DNA from: Camarhynchus parvulus
Lineage: Eukaryota > Chordata > Aves > Passeriformes > Thraupidae
Assembly: GCF_901933205.1 (NCBI RefSeq)
Contig: NC_044576.1
Location: forward strand, 9,271,024 to 9,335,023
Length of the DNA stretch: 64,000 nt
Reading direction: 5' to 3'
The notes beneath the pieces are model-generated. The model was given only the letters and a program-made list of their open reading frames with translations, ran no database searches and was not told where the DNA came from. Positions 1 through 55,300 of this stretch are shown here, piece after piece; the first letter of the stretch is position 1; every line of letters starts with the position of its first letter. The position numbers were made by a program, and so were the translations under genes.

Positions 1-2383
1 CTAATGCACCCAGGCGAGGGGAATTCTCTGAAGTCGGCTGAAGGACAGAATGAGCCAGGGGGAGGTGAGGGACCCTGTGAATGTCCCTTATCCCCTGCTC
101 AGGCAGCTCCTTTCCCTCACAGAGGTCAAACACTGCTATCAATGCAGTCCTGTGGTGAGACCCGTGTGTGTTTTGTCCCGCTCTTGAGAAGTTGTAATTT
201 CTTGCAAAAGCCTCTTTGTTTACTGAATTGCTTGCCTTCTATTCGTGCTCTGGGCAGATGGCTCCTCAGCAGCGTCTGGCCGATGAGCTCAGCCTCGCCC
301 AAAGCTTCACCCTGGCTGCGGGAGGAGCCGTAATTCGGCCTCGGGGCTCGCTCCCGCTGAGCCGCGGGGGACAGCGGCCGCTGGGGACAGCGTGTGCTGG
401 CCATGCACGGTGCCTTCAGAGTATTGACTGAAGTGGCAGAGCCACAGTCATTTACCTAAGGCTTGGGCTAATCACAGTCCCCAGAGTGACGGGCAGTCCT
501 TGCTCCTCGTAGCTAGATGCTTCCGTGCTACAAGCTCCGAGGTGGTGATGACTGCGGATTATGATTTGCTAGTGGGATTGAGGAAGAAGTGACAGGTGGG
601 ATTTATTTCTCACTTGCCAGACACCTTTACAGGCTTTTCAATAGTTTTCTATAATTGGCTTCAATGACAGCCTCCCACAGGCACTGTACTCGTCCAGGGA
701 ATGGGTCTATGTAGGAAAGGTCTGTTAAGGCAACATCTGTAATTGCCTTAGGCTGCCACAGCAATAGCACTAAAACTCCAAACCTAGCATCATTACAGCC
801 AAAAGTCATCTCACTGTGGGTCCTGCCTTTCACTTAATGATGTTGTTCTTCATGTAGTGTTCTGTGCATTGAAGGTGATATTATGCTTCATCAGGCCAGG
901 ATTTCATGCAGCTCAAAATGCCTTCAAATGGAGCTGTAGAGATACTCTTTCTACATACATGACACAAGCACAGACACCCGCTGGGAACTGGCCTGCAGAG
1001 ACTGGAGAGCTGGACAGTGCCACGGTGCTGTGGCTGAGCCCCACAGCTGCCTCGTGTTAATCAGCACTAGAATGATTCCGTGAGCTCAGTGTTGCAGGTG
1101 AGGACTTTGTAACAGGGGGATCTGCAATGTGACAGCACAGACTGCACAGCAAACTGTTCTGAAAGGGATTTAGAGCAAAGCTAGAACAGTTTATTCCATG
1201 ATGATAAAACAAGCCCAAAACTACATACTGGGGGCAAGTTTGGGGTGAGTTGTTGCATTTTTCTATGGCACCAATATTATTTTTCTGAAGATGTATTTGG
1301 TGATATGGTGGCCGCTCATATCACAGTGGATCAAGAGTTCCCCATGAAGCATGAACAGTAAGCTTGCCTTGGTAACTGAGATGCTTACAGGTCTGCTCAG
1401 TTCAGGTGTTTCCTCTTTACAGGAAAACAATTGAACAGTTTGCTGTTAACAAAACATAAAGGAAGCACAGAGTTGTTTCAGATGTGAAGCAGAAGCACTC
1501 TTGAATACTGTCCAGCTGAGTTCAGCACTGTGAATGTAATATTTCAAATGGCCACCATCAGGAAAATAAGAAATTATTGTGCCTCTACATCTAACAGGTT
1601 TGATATTCCCAGGCCACCCCTGAGCCCTTGGGTATTTTACATTAATACTTTTGCAGATGGTCCCTATGGCTCTGGCACCAGAAGAGAAAGGGTTGGGAAT
1701 GCCAGAGGAAAGTGTTAGAAAGAAATGATGAAATTTTAACAGTACAACAGGTTTGAAGTGCAACTCCAAAGGATCCCATTGAAAAAAATAGATAAGTTTT
1801 TACCTCTGAAAAAGAGAAGTAAACAGAAAAGCCTGTTTAGTTATTGCAGAATAACTCAGTAGGGACAGTGCTTCTAAGGGAACTCTAGCTTTGAGGCACA
1901 ACGTGGTGTTGATTAGTGCAAATAAAGCTCTTCAAGAGTCACCTTTCAGCAATTACAATCAGACACTGCCACTGTGGCTTCAAAAGCTTCATTAGCAAAC
2001 CCTGCTCCTAGTGAGAGCTGTAAATCTCAGATACCCCAGAAGTTTTAGCTGTTGGAGAACTGTCTTCCCTTATTTATTTTCTTCCAAATGAAAGATAATT
2101 ACATATTCCTTCATCTGGATAAATAGCATTAAAAATCAAAATAGATCCTCCTGAAGAAAACACAGCCAGTGGTATAGTTCTAAAGAGATGGGGATAATTT
2201 TCCAGTTCAATATAATGAAGTCAGGGCACCTTAAAATTTTATTGTTACCTAAAGCAACAATCTTAACAAAATGCAGTGTGGTTTAGATGTAGCCAAAAGA
2301 AAGGTATCAAAAATAATTATTTTTTCTATTTTTGTTAAGATTCTCTAATGAAACACCTGCAAATACTGAAAACAATTTTCTAG

Positions 2384-2587
2384 CAGTTTTCTCCTAATCC
2401 ACAAATAGAAGAAGATGATATTTTCAATTCTTTCTTGGTTAAAGCAAGGGCAGTTGGCAGTGCTTTGTTAATTGTCATTGTGCCAAATACTGGCAGGCTC
2501 TTTTGCAGTGTCAGTGGTGATCTGTTTCCACAGTTTGTGGGAAGACTTCTTGCTGATTTGCCTACCAATGTAGTAACCTCCCATTAA
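2384..2587 (+). other. Possible terminal exon or gene relic, unidentified
   Basis: This segment reads as 67 open codons with no ATG and a TAA at 2,585-2,587. It begins directly after a possible acceptor (ttttctag, AG at 2,382-2,383). An AATAAA lies at 2,655-2,660, about 70 bases past the stop, as expected for a last coding exon. The translation is mixed hydrophobic and acidic: EEDDIFNSFLVKAR near the start, then ARAVGSALLIVIV, and RLLADLPTNVV near the end. I do not recognise the family. It could be the 3' end of an unannotated upstream gene, a pseudogene piece, or chance: an open frame of this length arises by chance at a few percent per frame. Confidence 0.3.
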
Positions 2588-2654
2588 AATAGTGGGACAA
2601 ATTAAGTTTAGTGCTCTTGCTAATTTCCACATGAATTCATTATTTGGCAGCTAT

Positions 2655-2660
2655 AATAAA
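2655..2660 (+). promoter_or_regulatory. AATAAA signal after candidate terminal exon
   Basis: This canonical polyadenylation hexamer sits 67 bases after the TAA of the unidentified open segment at 2,384-2,587. In AT-rich DNA the hexamer is common, so it only supports that segment in combination with its acceptor and open frame. Confidence 0.3.
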
Positions 2661-3254
2661 TGTATGCCAGAGTTTCTCCTTAACCTACGTATCTTTCTGC
2701 CTCACTCACTGCTTTGTATATACTGTAGTTAATTGTTTACTCTAAGAATTTAATGAAAATACAATGAGGTATCAAAGAAATAATTACAGCAACTGTTGCT
2801 TTTGTTCTTGTAGCTGTAATGGGCTAGTTTATTAGGAAAGACTTGGGAAACCACCAAGCAGAAGTTGTGTTTTCCTGAATTTCAGTCAGCTCTTTTGTCT
2901 AGCTTGTCTCTCTCTAACAGATCTGTGGCCAGACAAATGGGCTCCTGCAGTTTGATTCTATCCAGAAATATGTTTGGAGAATAAAATCACTTAAAAATAA
3001 TCTATTGGCCAAAATCAATCAAGGAGCAGTCTTGGGTGTTACTGGTCTTCCAATAAAACACCCTGTACTTGTACCTGTTTTCTCCAGAGCATCACAGCCT
3101 GACATTTTAGAGAGTAAGTAAACCCAAGAGAGCTGTTATTCAGATAAAACTATCAATATGAGTTTGTCTGTTGACCAAATAATGATGGCCTGCTTACCCT
3201 TAGGTTTGACATGACTTCTGTGGTGAAACTGGTACAAGTCATAGGTGCTAGCTT

Positions 3255-3515
3255 GGAAGGAAGCTTGGAGGTCATGCAGGGCTCAAAGCAGGATCAACAC
3301 TGGGGTCACACCAGGCTATCCAAGGCTTTTTTCAGCTGGGCCTAGATGCCTCCAAAGATGGCATCATGTTTCTGGGTCTCTGATGTTTTTTATCCTCTTG
3401 AGTCAACACTGTTTTCCTTGTGCCTGGATGGAACCATTTCTATTTCCCCATCTCATCCTCCTGCCATGCAGCCCTGTGAAGAGCCGGGCTTTGCTGGCTC
3501 TGTCTCCTGCTGAAT
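3255..3515 (-). mobile_element. Degraded CR1-type LINE fragment
   Basis: Read on the + strand this looks like the reverse complement of a CR1 3' region: gaggtcatgcagggctcaaa, then a block ending accaggctatccaaggc, then a block matching the 'ctgagttttgaatatctccaaggatgg' type stretch in altered form, then a 'gaagagccgggctttg' segment. It is heavily diverged, so boundaries are approximate. The open frame across this region on the + strand is a by-product of the repeat and not a gene. Confidence 0.55.
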
Positions 3516-6500
3516 TCCCTCCCCCCCAGGTGATGCCTGTGTCTGAGGAAAGGGCAGTCATTCCTTCCCTCCAGCTCCTGGCTGTGCTTCACTTGGCACA
3601 GCCCAGCATGCTGCTGGCTTTCCCTGCTGCCTCACATTTAACCTGCCCAAAGCAAGGAGCTGTGTGAAACTGGGACTGACTTTTCTGTCCCTCAGATATC
3701 CTGCAGCACATCTCCTTTACCACGGGAAGTTTATTCATGGAAGTCAGGGATATTACTGAAGCTTATGGCACACAAAGCCAAAGTTTCAGAAAGCAAAGAG
3801 AACAGAAATAACCCATGAGAAATTCTTCATGTGACATTTTCTGCAGGAGGTGTCAGATGTAATTAAAATACTTATGTAGGACTGGGGAGGGAGAAAAGCT
3901 TGATAAATAATTTGTTGACAAAGAAAGGGATTAAAAAAGGGGTTTTGCACATACTTGAAATGTCTACCTCTCAACCCCCCCAAAACCTCTCCTTTGAACA
4001 CTGACTGAATCATTTGTTGCAGCTGTTTGGTGTGGGCTCAAAGGTTTTTAGTCTCAGATTCAAATGTTAGACAAACATAACAACCAGAGTCCTGTGTGAC
4101 ATCCATGTTAGGCTCAAAGTGAGGGCAAGTTTTACAGTTTCCAAATTGCCTTGCTTTGAGAAGAGATGGTGCTTTAGATTTGAACCTCTCTTAGTTTGTC
4201 GTCTGTGTGTAATAAACACATGGGGAAATAAAGGCAAATTGAGTTGCTGGCTTGGCTTAAAGAGAACTTCTGGTCAACATTGTCTCTAGTGGAATTACAT
4301 TATCAACAATGAAGAGTTGCCAAAAATACATCAATGTATCAGTCTCAGGAGGGGAAGCTATTAATGAGATTGTCCTTCTGTGAGTAATCCTGTACCCCGA
4401 CCACCTCCTATGAGATTACCCTTTGAAAAAACAAGCCCACTGAGAAGCCGTGCTGTGTTGGAGAGAGTTGTGTGGAGCAATTAACTGCAGGAACTCAATG
4501 CTGATTGCAAGTGGCTGCTGATCCACCAAGGAAAACCCTCATACCAAACCCAGGACAAGACAGGAGCAAGGCATTAGAGGGGTGTGCAGCACCATACCCT
4601 GGAACAAGCACATTGAGCCCTCGGTGGGCAGCACAGTGAGTTTCCAAACCAGCTGGGTTCTAGTTTTGTTAAAACATGCTTTGGGTTGTTTAAACAGGTT
4701 GGATCTAGTTTTGTTAACTCATGCCTGAGTTAAGACAGAAATGAGGCAGAAATAAGTAAGCAAACTTGTTAGATTCACACTGGGCTACAGGACATAAGGA
4801 TAAATATAAAAATAAATAATGGTGAGGCAGTGTGTTTTTCAGCACAGCAGGCAGTTTCACCTCTTACAGCACAAGGGTGCTGTTGTGACTATCCTGTGCT
4901 GTACATTTATCCAGTACAAAACTTTTCTAACACATAGGGTTTCCTCACTATGGAGCTGGCATGAGAACCATGCAAAGAAAGCTGCCACACCTGACTCTGT
5001 GTGTGCTAGGAATTGCAATTTTATTCAAAGTTTTCATTCTGCTGATGGATTTCCATTCCAGCCAATTTTGAAGTGTGAGGGTTTAGCAGGAAGCAAAGCC
5101 AGTGTGTGGATCTCCCTTTGGCTGGCTGGTGGGAGAGGTAAGTATGCAAGTGGACACATAAATGGGTCGGTAAATGTGAGTTGTAAATGGAAATTGTAAG
5201 GATTGGAATAGGAATTGTGGGCAAGTAGTTTATTGTCCATCATGGTCTCACTGGAGAGCAAATGGATGAGTGGTAAGCAGGTGCTGCTCGGTGGTGCTGA
5301 CTGGTGACAAAGTGACACCAGAAGCCAGCAGCAGCAAAGCAATAGCTCAGTATACCAAAAGCTGCTGGGGCAGGCTGGTGGGACAACCAAGTCACAATAA
5401 ATATTGGAGAATTTGGGAGCTGCTCCAAATCCCAATAAAGCAGAATCTTACTGTTTCAAGCATACAAATTCCCATTGTGTGAAGCATTAAAAAAAAAAAA
5501 AAGAAAGAAAAGGAAAATAACATAAATGTGAAACTGGGCAAAGGCTTTTGGGAGCAACATAAGCACTTGAAAGATACTGTCATATCTTAGTGTATATCCA
5601 AGCATATTTAATTTATCCTGTTCACTGCAATGGTATTCACAGTCAGATTTGGCATATGGGTTTCCCTCTAAAGTGGAGGGGAGGTCTGCTTGTCCTCACT
5701 ATAATTTTTAATTGAATTTATGTTCAGTCAGCATAACATGATTGCTCTAAAGATGGTTTGTCTGCCCATAATAAGGTTAAGACTCAATTAGTAGCTGCAG
5801 CATCTAACAATGTTTCACCACTTGCCAGAAGGCTCAAGCAGCATCTGGCCAGCTGCAGGTACCAGTTCAGCTCTCATTTCGCCTTGCAGGGGTGCCAGGC
5901 CGCCCTCCCTGGGAGCGCTGAGCGAGGGATGGGCTGTCCTGGGGGCTCCCTGTGTCCCATCCCTGCTCCATCTGTTCCCTGCACTAAACAGTGCAGCACA
6001 AAACCACGAACACGTCATTCACACCCTCGCTCTGCAGTCCCCTCAAGGTGCACAGCTGCTAGGAAAACTGCTGACATGATAATAAGGTTTTTGATGTCTT
6101 TAGATGAGGATTAAGGGTTTTTTCATCTTGAAGAAATTAATTTTACTCTAATCAACAACTGTATCAACCAGTAAGCCTCAAGAAAATCTGAGTCACCATT
6201 AGGTGACAAAACCCCAGATGAAGCCTGTTGTATTTCTTCCTAAGGTTTTTTCCTTTCCATTTCTGCCCACCTGACCCTGATAAACCCATTTTTGCACTAT
6301 TTCCTTAGCACAAAACAAATTATAGCTCTTTCTCTCTTGCTTCCTTTTAATGTGTGTCCAGTTTTCCCATCAGTCTTATTACTTATCCAGAAAGTTAACA
6401 AACATTGGAATGTATGTGATAGTGTCAATAGTTATCTGAAATATCCATTTTGCATATATATATATAGGCATTTGATCTTGGTTGTAAGTTGATTAACAGC

Positions 6501-7036
6501 AGGTAAATAAGAAAATACGTCATTTTTTATTTATGAGAAAAAATGGACAGACATGTAATTTGAAGGCAACCGGGAGAAAAGATGAATGTTGTAAATGAGA
6601 ATTCTACCAGCAAAGGAACAGCTGAAATTTTATTGTCTGGCATTTTATATTTGCTCATATAAGTCAGATACTATCATTTGGTCAAGGTCTGTTTTATGTA
6701 CAAATTTTGGAGAGCAAACGTGTGTCCCCTTGGGACATTTGTATGTCCCTTGGCAAACTTCCCATCTTCTTCCCGCCAAACTTCTGCACAGGAGCGGGGC
6801 GAGCAGCTTGTCCATCGGCCGGGATTCCTCAGGCGTTCCCTGGCGCAGCTGCTCACCGGGAACGCGCTGCTCTCGCCGGTATTTACCCGTTCGGTGAGGG
6901 CTCAGGGGCGGGAGCATCAACCGCGTTCTCTGCCCACCGACCCCGCCATGGCGCCGGGGCTGTGAGGGAGTTGGGGGCTCTGAGGGAGCCGGGGGCGTGG
7001 AGAAGTCCCGGGGCGTTCCCCGAGGGGCGGGGGCGC

Positions 7037-7158
7037 GTCCGGGGTGTGTCCCGGGCTGCGTCCCTTGTCCTGAGGTGTGTCCTGTATCCCGGGTGTGCCC
7101 CGTGTCCCGGGTGTGTCCTAGGGTGTGCCCCGTGTCCCGGGTGTGTCCCGGGGCGGGG
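7037..7158. repeat. GC-rich minisatellite-like repeat in promoter
   Basis: Imperfect tandem copies of a motif like cccgggtgtgccccgtgt, with variants that insert cctagggtgtg, run through this stretch. The units are about 18 to 30 bases long. The repeat lies just upstream of the GC boxes and probable first exon. Confidence 0.6.
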
Positions 7159-7192
7159 GTGCCGGTGCAGCGCCCGGGGCCCCGCCCAGCCG

Positions 7193-7200
7193 TGACCTCA
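7193..7200 (+). promoter_or_regulatory. TGACCTCA element
   Basis: An octamer one base from the cAMP-response element TGACGTCA. It also contains TGACCT, the reverse of the AGGTCA nuclear-receptor half-site. It lies 8 bases upstream of the E-box. Which factor binds, if any, cannot be told from sequence. Confidence 0.35.
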
Positions 7201-7207
7201 GCGCGCC

Positions 7208-7215
7208 TCACGTGA
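7208..7215. promoter_or_regulatory. Palindromic E-box TCACGTGA
   Basis: A perfect CACGTG core with T and A flanks, the form preferred by USF and MiT/TFE-family bHLH-zip factors. It sits about 120 bases upstream of the probable exon 1 donor, between two GC boxes. Its position suggests a core promoter role; this is inference. Confidence 0.5.
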
Positions 7216-7239
7216 TGCAGGTGCGGCCCCCGCCCCGCC

Positions 7240-7337
7240 GCTCCCGGCGCTCCCTCCCTCCGTTCCCTCCGCGCCCTCCCTGCCGCGCTCCGCGAATGCG
7301 CTGGAGCCTCCGCGCCCCCGCAGGTCTGTCCGCACCG
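7240..7337 (+). other. Probable OGDHL exon 1 (5' UTR), approximate start
   Basis: A strong donor (ACCG|GTGAGG, GT at 7,338-7,339) ends a CpG-rich stretch below GC boxes and an E-box. Mammalian OGDHL also has a non-coding first exon. The start is a guess, because the transcription start cannot be read from sequence. A weaker alternative donor (GCAG|GTCTGT) lies at 7,324. The exon contains an ATG at 7,296 that opens an upstream reading frame (see findings). Confidence 0.45.
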
Positions 7338-10300
7338 GTGAGGGGCGGGGGGCGACGGAGCCAGGCCGGGCCCGGCCGCGGTGCAGGGCCCGTCCCCCGC
7401 GCAGGCCCCCGGCGCGGCGGGGCCTCTCGCCGTGCGGCTGAGGGGGTCGCGCCGCAGGCCGGGCTGGGCCCCGGAGCGTGGGGCGAGCGGAGCGGCCCGT
7501 CCTGGCCCGGGCTCCCTTGATGCCTCAGCCCCGTCGCAGCCGGGAGTGCCTTGATAGCCCGGCAGGCTCCGGCCCCGGGTGGCCAGGGTGACCGGGACAC
7601 CGCGTCCTGGCATTACGGGGAGGGGCCGCAGAACAAACCCGACCCTCCCAGATCCTCCCCTCTGCTCTGTTGGTAGGCTGGAGTCTGCGGTGGTGTCATC
7701 CCTCTGGTACTGTGGGCTGTCATCGCTGTGGTACCCGCTGAAGGCGTTTTTCAGGGCAGGGTAATAAATCCGTTAAGTTTTATTGCACCGAGGCGCCTCC
7801 ATTGCCCAGGACTCGCGCCTTGGGGCGAGTGCGCTGCTGGAAAACCTCGTGCAGGTCAACTTTGTGTGTGCAGAGTTAGGATTCTCCATACAGCGCAGCA
7901 TATCTGTGCTGGGGGAAAAGAAACATTTAGTGCATGAAGGTATCCCTGAAATAGCCTTATTTAATAAGGATATTCCCTCTATCTGTAATTTAAATTATCT
8001 GTGATAATCTTTTGGAGAAACTTTATCATGCTTATCCATTTTTTTTTCCAATGTCTGCCTTGTTTTATTTGCACTACTTTAAGTCTTAAGGAGATCTTTA
8101 AGAGTAAGCTGTGTGGAGAATATTGTGGGAAATTACCATGATAGTGGATGAAGAACTATTTTTATGAAATATGGAGCAGATTTTTTAACCACCACTTCTG
8201 CAGAGCATAAAGAACATTAGCAGCAGGGCTTCACACACATTAAGAAACTCAGTAATGGCACTGACAATACCAGGAGGATATTAATTTATATGTGCAGTGT
8301 ATTTATACTGAAAGTGATTCTGAAAAGAGCTGCATAAAAACTTTATTATCAGAAGTGTCTGCTGTCTGTTTTCCACATGCTTCTATGACCGTCTAGAATC
8401 TTGGGTAGAATAATTCCCAAGACTATCTGTGACATTAGGGCACTTCTAGAGGTGGAAGTGCCAAGGTGAAAGCTAGGTCCTTGTTTGAGACAGAGCAGCT
8501 GCAGGAAATTTCAGCTACTCAGAGCTTTTGTTCCACCATTTTGAGGTCCTGTGGTGCATTAAATATCAGGTTGTTCTTGTGGTTCACTGCTTCTTTCTTA
8601 TTTTTGACCTCTGGTAGACATTTAATTAATGCCATTCTTTAGGTTGCTCTTAGCTCAGCTCGATCCCTTTCCAATCACTGTTTTCATTTCAGGGTTGGTT
8701 TGGGAAGCATAGTGGAGTGGAACGGGTCTGACTCCTGCCGGCTCCTGTGCGCTGTCCTGGGTGCTGATTTCTGACTGACAGCCTCAAGGCTGAGCGGGCT
8801 GGGATGGTCTGTGATCACGCTGGTGGTCTCTGGTTTGTTCAGCTGCTGACAGCTGACATCTGTGCTGAAGGGTGATGTGTGCAGAAGGAAAAACTAGGAA
8901 GAAGTCAGGGCTTTTAGTCATATTAATCTGTAACTGAAATCTGGCTGGAATGACTTAGCTCCTGTATGCTTTTATAGATTGCATATTCAGTAGTTACTGC
9001 TTGAAGTATGGCTCTGACCTCGTTTTGAAATTTAAATGGAACCAGAGGGAAGTGACTGGTAGCACCTACAAGCTCTTTTTTCCTGTTATATATGATGTCA
9101 TTTGCACCCGTTTTCCAATCTCCTTGATACATTTTTCTTATTCTGTCATGCGTTCTTTACTAACTTCTAAAAAAAAGAACTACACATTCTTCAGGCAGAC
9201 ATATGATGAAGAAAAAACGTAAAATTACCTGCGCTTAAGAAGCTTGCTGCTGCAGTGTCATCAACTGGGAAAAATGTTCTTCTCTTGCCTTTCTCTCTCA
9301 AGTCTTTACAAATTACTTTAAGTGAGAGTAGGTAATCCCTTAGGAGTGAGTGTATGTGTGCAAAGGTGGCAGAGGGTGAGATTTGCATGCAATAAGGCAG
9401 GTGTAGTAATAGTAATAATAATAATTTCTATGAGAATGGGCACAGGCATAAAGTGGTAAGTGCCGTGGTGACCTCTCTGTTCTTAGTCTTATAACATGTT
9501 GAAGTCTCGCCCACTTTTGCAAAATGACATCATGAATGCTTGCTGTTAAATCTTACAGAGAATTCTGCATGCAGACAGTATATGAGTTCTGTCAGAGCTC
9601 TTGCAGTCACTGAGCTCTTGCAGACTTAATCTGCTTCCAAAATGGTGCTGGTGGTGTTCCTGTTCCTCCAGTTGCCCGGGAGCCCTGGTCAGAGATGGGT
9701 GTTGATGCAGGTGTTGTAATAAGCTTTGAATCTGTGAAGTGGGAAATGACAAGGGAATATAAGCAGGTAGGAAATAACACTGATGAGTAGGGAATCAGGA
9801 TGCTGGTAGCCCAGCTGTTGCCAGTTTGCTGCAAATGCTAGGTGGAGAGAGAAGAGTGTGTGGTTTTGAGGAGCTCATAGGTTTAAATTAGGACTGGGTG
9901 CTAGTTTCAGTGCTGCTGCCTTGGAGTAACACTTGCCACGTGTCTGGGCACATGGAAAATGTGGATAAGTGCCTGTTTAGAGCATCCAGTGAGTGGATGA
10001 TGGCTGCTGCTGTTAGGAGCTACAGCTCAGGTCTGCTGGTAGGTGAGAGTGAGAAGGCTGCAGAAGCCTTGAAAGAGTAGACAAGAGAGTCTGGTATGAT
10101 CAAGGACAGTTCACTGCTGGGATGATAGGTAGTGGCTAAGAAAAAGATCTAGTCATCAGCTTTTAAATAGATGTTGAGCTAAAAATGTGATGCCAGAGAA
10201 GGACAAGAAGTAATACTGTTTTATTTAGTAGGAGCCCTTTTTCTTTTTTCTTTTTTCTTTTTTTCAGGATCAATATTAACTTTTAAATTGGGTGATGAAA

Positions 10301-11647
10301 AATATAGCTATTCCTATCCCTTAGAAAATTAGGCATTCTGTAACCATGTTTTGTTTTTTGAAAGGAGGCTGTAAGAGAAGAAACAGTGAGAAAATAATTT
10401 AATGGGATTTAAATGCAGAAATGTGTATGAAAATTTTTTATAGTATCTATTTTTGAATTACAGGAATCTTAACATGTTATAGGTGACATTAAAATTTTTT
10501 CTATTACTCAAAATAACAGTGTTGTTTTTTAAAAAAACTTAGAAGTTCATTTGGTGGCTCATTACTTTTGTTTTTAGCAATTGTTCAGTCACACCAAGCA
10601 ACAAAAGACCTTGGGTTTTACCTTGGACCAAATACATGATTTCTCCAGATGGACGGCTAAACAAACGAGAGACACTTTGGAGTTAAAGCTGAATTTTACT
10701 TCTAAATTAATACCTTATCCTTTGTGATGTTGTAGATTTTTAAATACTTAAAAAATTAAAACAAAATGAATAATTTCTTTTCACACTATTGCTCTTTCTT
10801 TGCAGTTTTAGCAATTTCAGCATTAAGATTATATTATTTTGGGACTAATTTTAAGATGCATTTGTTCTTTTTTTATTTTGAAGGTGAGCCCTGATTCCCT
10901 TTGCTAGCGCTGGAGCTGATGGTGTTCAGCATTCAGAAGATTCAATCTTTATTGTGGGAAATTGATTTGGACAATCGAATTTCTCAATTCAAAATTGCAT
11001 GGAATCTGCTATACTTGTTACAAAGCTCGTAAGAGATCATTGGAAGCACCAGATAAATGTTGCCAGTTAGGAAAACAAATTAAAGTGAGCCTTTTCTCAG
11101 CATTTCACTGTTTGGTTGAAGGCTAATGTCAATATGAACACTTAACTAACACTTCTGATGATTTGGTCAGCTGCATTACTCGTGGCAGAAATTTGAGGTA
11201 GCAGCTTTTTGTTTTCCACAGCACCTGTGGCTGACGCTGTTTGCTGAGCCCAGCCCAGCCTGGCTGGGCAAAAGGCCACAGCTTTCCAAACAGAGGGAAA
11301 GCACTTGGGGTTGCCAGGATCTCTGGAGAGGTCGGTGATTAGCAGTGTCATTTGTTCCAGGGAGCTGGGCCCGGGGCAGGCAGTACAAATGGTGATTGCT
11401 TCAGGGAGCAGGCTGGCATTACCAGCTGCAGGAGCTGTGAGGGGAGCTGGAGCTGGCTGCTGTGGGGATGGCCAGCAGCAGCCACTCCTCTGCTGTGGCT
11501 CCAGCTCTGAAGGGAGCTTCATGCCTAGGCCTGAGCTTTGTACTAGGGCACTGTAGCCAGAAACCTCAGGTTTTGCTGTGAGGCTGAAATGTGTCTACAA
11601 TTCATTGGCACTTTTTCTGATTAAGTTTGGTTTTATTTTATTAATAG
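7338..11647 (+). other. OGDHL intron 1
   Basis: Runs from the GTGAGG donor to the acceptor ttattaatag just before exon 2. The first 280 bases are the tail of the CpG island. The rest is AT-rich, with a TAA/TAG-type microsatellite near 9,405-9,427, a pyrimidine tract near 10,232-10,265 and a moderately GC-rich block near 11,160-11,520 just upstream of exon 2. No additional exon is recognised. Confidence 0.5.
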
Positions 11648-11675
11648 ACTTGGATTGTCTGGCTAATAAACAAAC

Positions 11676-55175
<43,500 letters not shown>

Positions 55176-55300
55176 CTGCAGGGCCCCCACCTGTCTCTGA
55201 CTGGTAGTCTCTCAAAACACTGCATCCAAAAGGAAAGTGGGGAAAATACTGGAAAATATGTATTTTTGCTTTATCAAATAAAAGGATCCAGCAGCTGACT
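55176..55300 (+). other. OGDHL 3' UTR, proximal form
   Basis: Runs from the stop codon to just past a canonical AATAAA at 55,277-55,282. The cleavage site is estimated. A longer 3' UTR cannot be excluded, because further AATAAA hexamers occur near 57,000 and 57,673-57,683. Confidence 0.5.
55277..55282 (+). terminator. Polyadenylation signal AATAAA
   Basis: The first canonical hexamer after the OGDHL stop, 102 bases downstream. A GT/T-rich element is not clear beyond it, so usage is uncertain. Confidence 0.55.

Larger units (their letters stand above)
1..6779. other. 5' intergenic region upstream of OGDHL
   Basis: About 6.8 kb of mostly AT-rich DNA without a recognisable complete gene. It contains a small CpG-richer patch near 240-400, a degraded minus-strand CR1 fragment near 3,255-3,515, a short A-tract near 5,489-5,502, and two coding-like segments listed separately. 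In mammals PARG lies upstream of OGDHL in the same orientation. Nothing here matches the PARG catalytic or C-terminal sequence as I know it, so the neighbour is not identified. Confidence 0.6.
6780..7620. promoter_or_regulatory. CpG island promoter of OGDHL
   Basis: The sequence shifts sharply from AT-rich to GC-rich with dense CpG near 6,780 and returns to ordinary composition near 7,620. It holds GC boxes at 7,151-7,159 and 7,227-7,235, a palindromic E-box at 7,208-7,215 and the probable first-exon donor at 7,338. No TATA box is visible, which fits a dispersed CpG-island promoter. It is the only strong CpG island upstream of the coding exons, so I assign it to OGDHL. A bidirectional role is possible but no minus-strand gene is visible. 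Confidence 0.75.

Noticed and set aside
627..833. Minus-strand open frame with a protein-like end (LWEAVIEANYRKLLKSL)
   Set aside because: No family match, no promoter or splice context, and only 68 codons.
1530..1718. A DGPYG motif resembling NADPH-oxidase flavin domains
   Set aside because: The similarity is five residues long, the following residues do not match the family, and the frame soon stops.
1657..1750. Possible exon after the acceptor at 1,656 whose frame could extend the 1.3-kb segment
   Set aside because: The translation is tryptophan-heavy (WSLWLWHQ) and unlike a conserved protein; the donor would be a weak GTTTGA.
3245..3667. A 140-codon + strand open frame
   Set aside because: Its first two-thirds overlaps a degraded CR1 fragment and the rest is unlike any protein I know.
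6645..7613. A 322-codon minus-strand open frame across the CpG island
   Set aside because: It is driven by GC-rich sequence with few stop codons and the tandem repeat; its product is low-complexity Pro/Gly/Arg/Thr with no known domain.
11142..11522. A 126-codon minus-strand open frame near exon 2
   Set aside because: Two overlapping frames are open on the same strand and one on the other, which marks GC-richer non-coding DNA.
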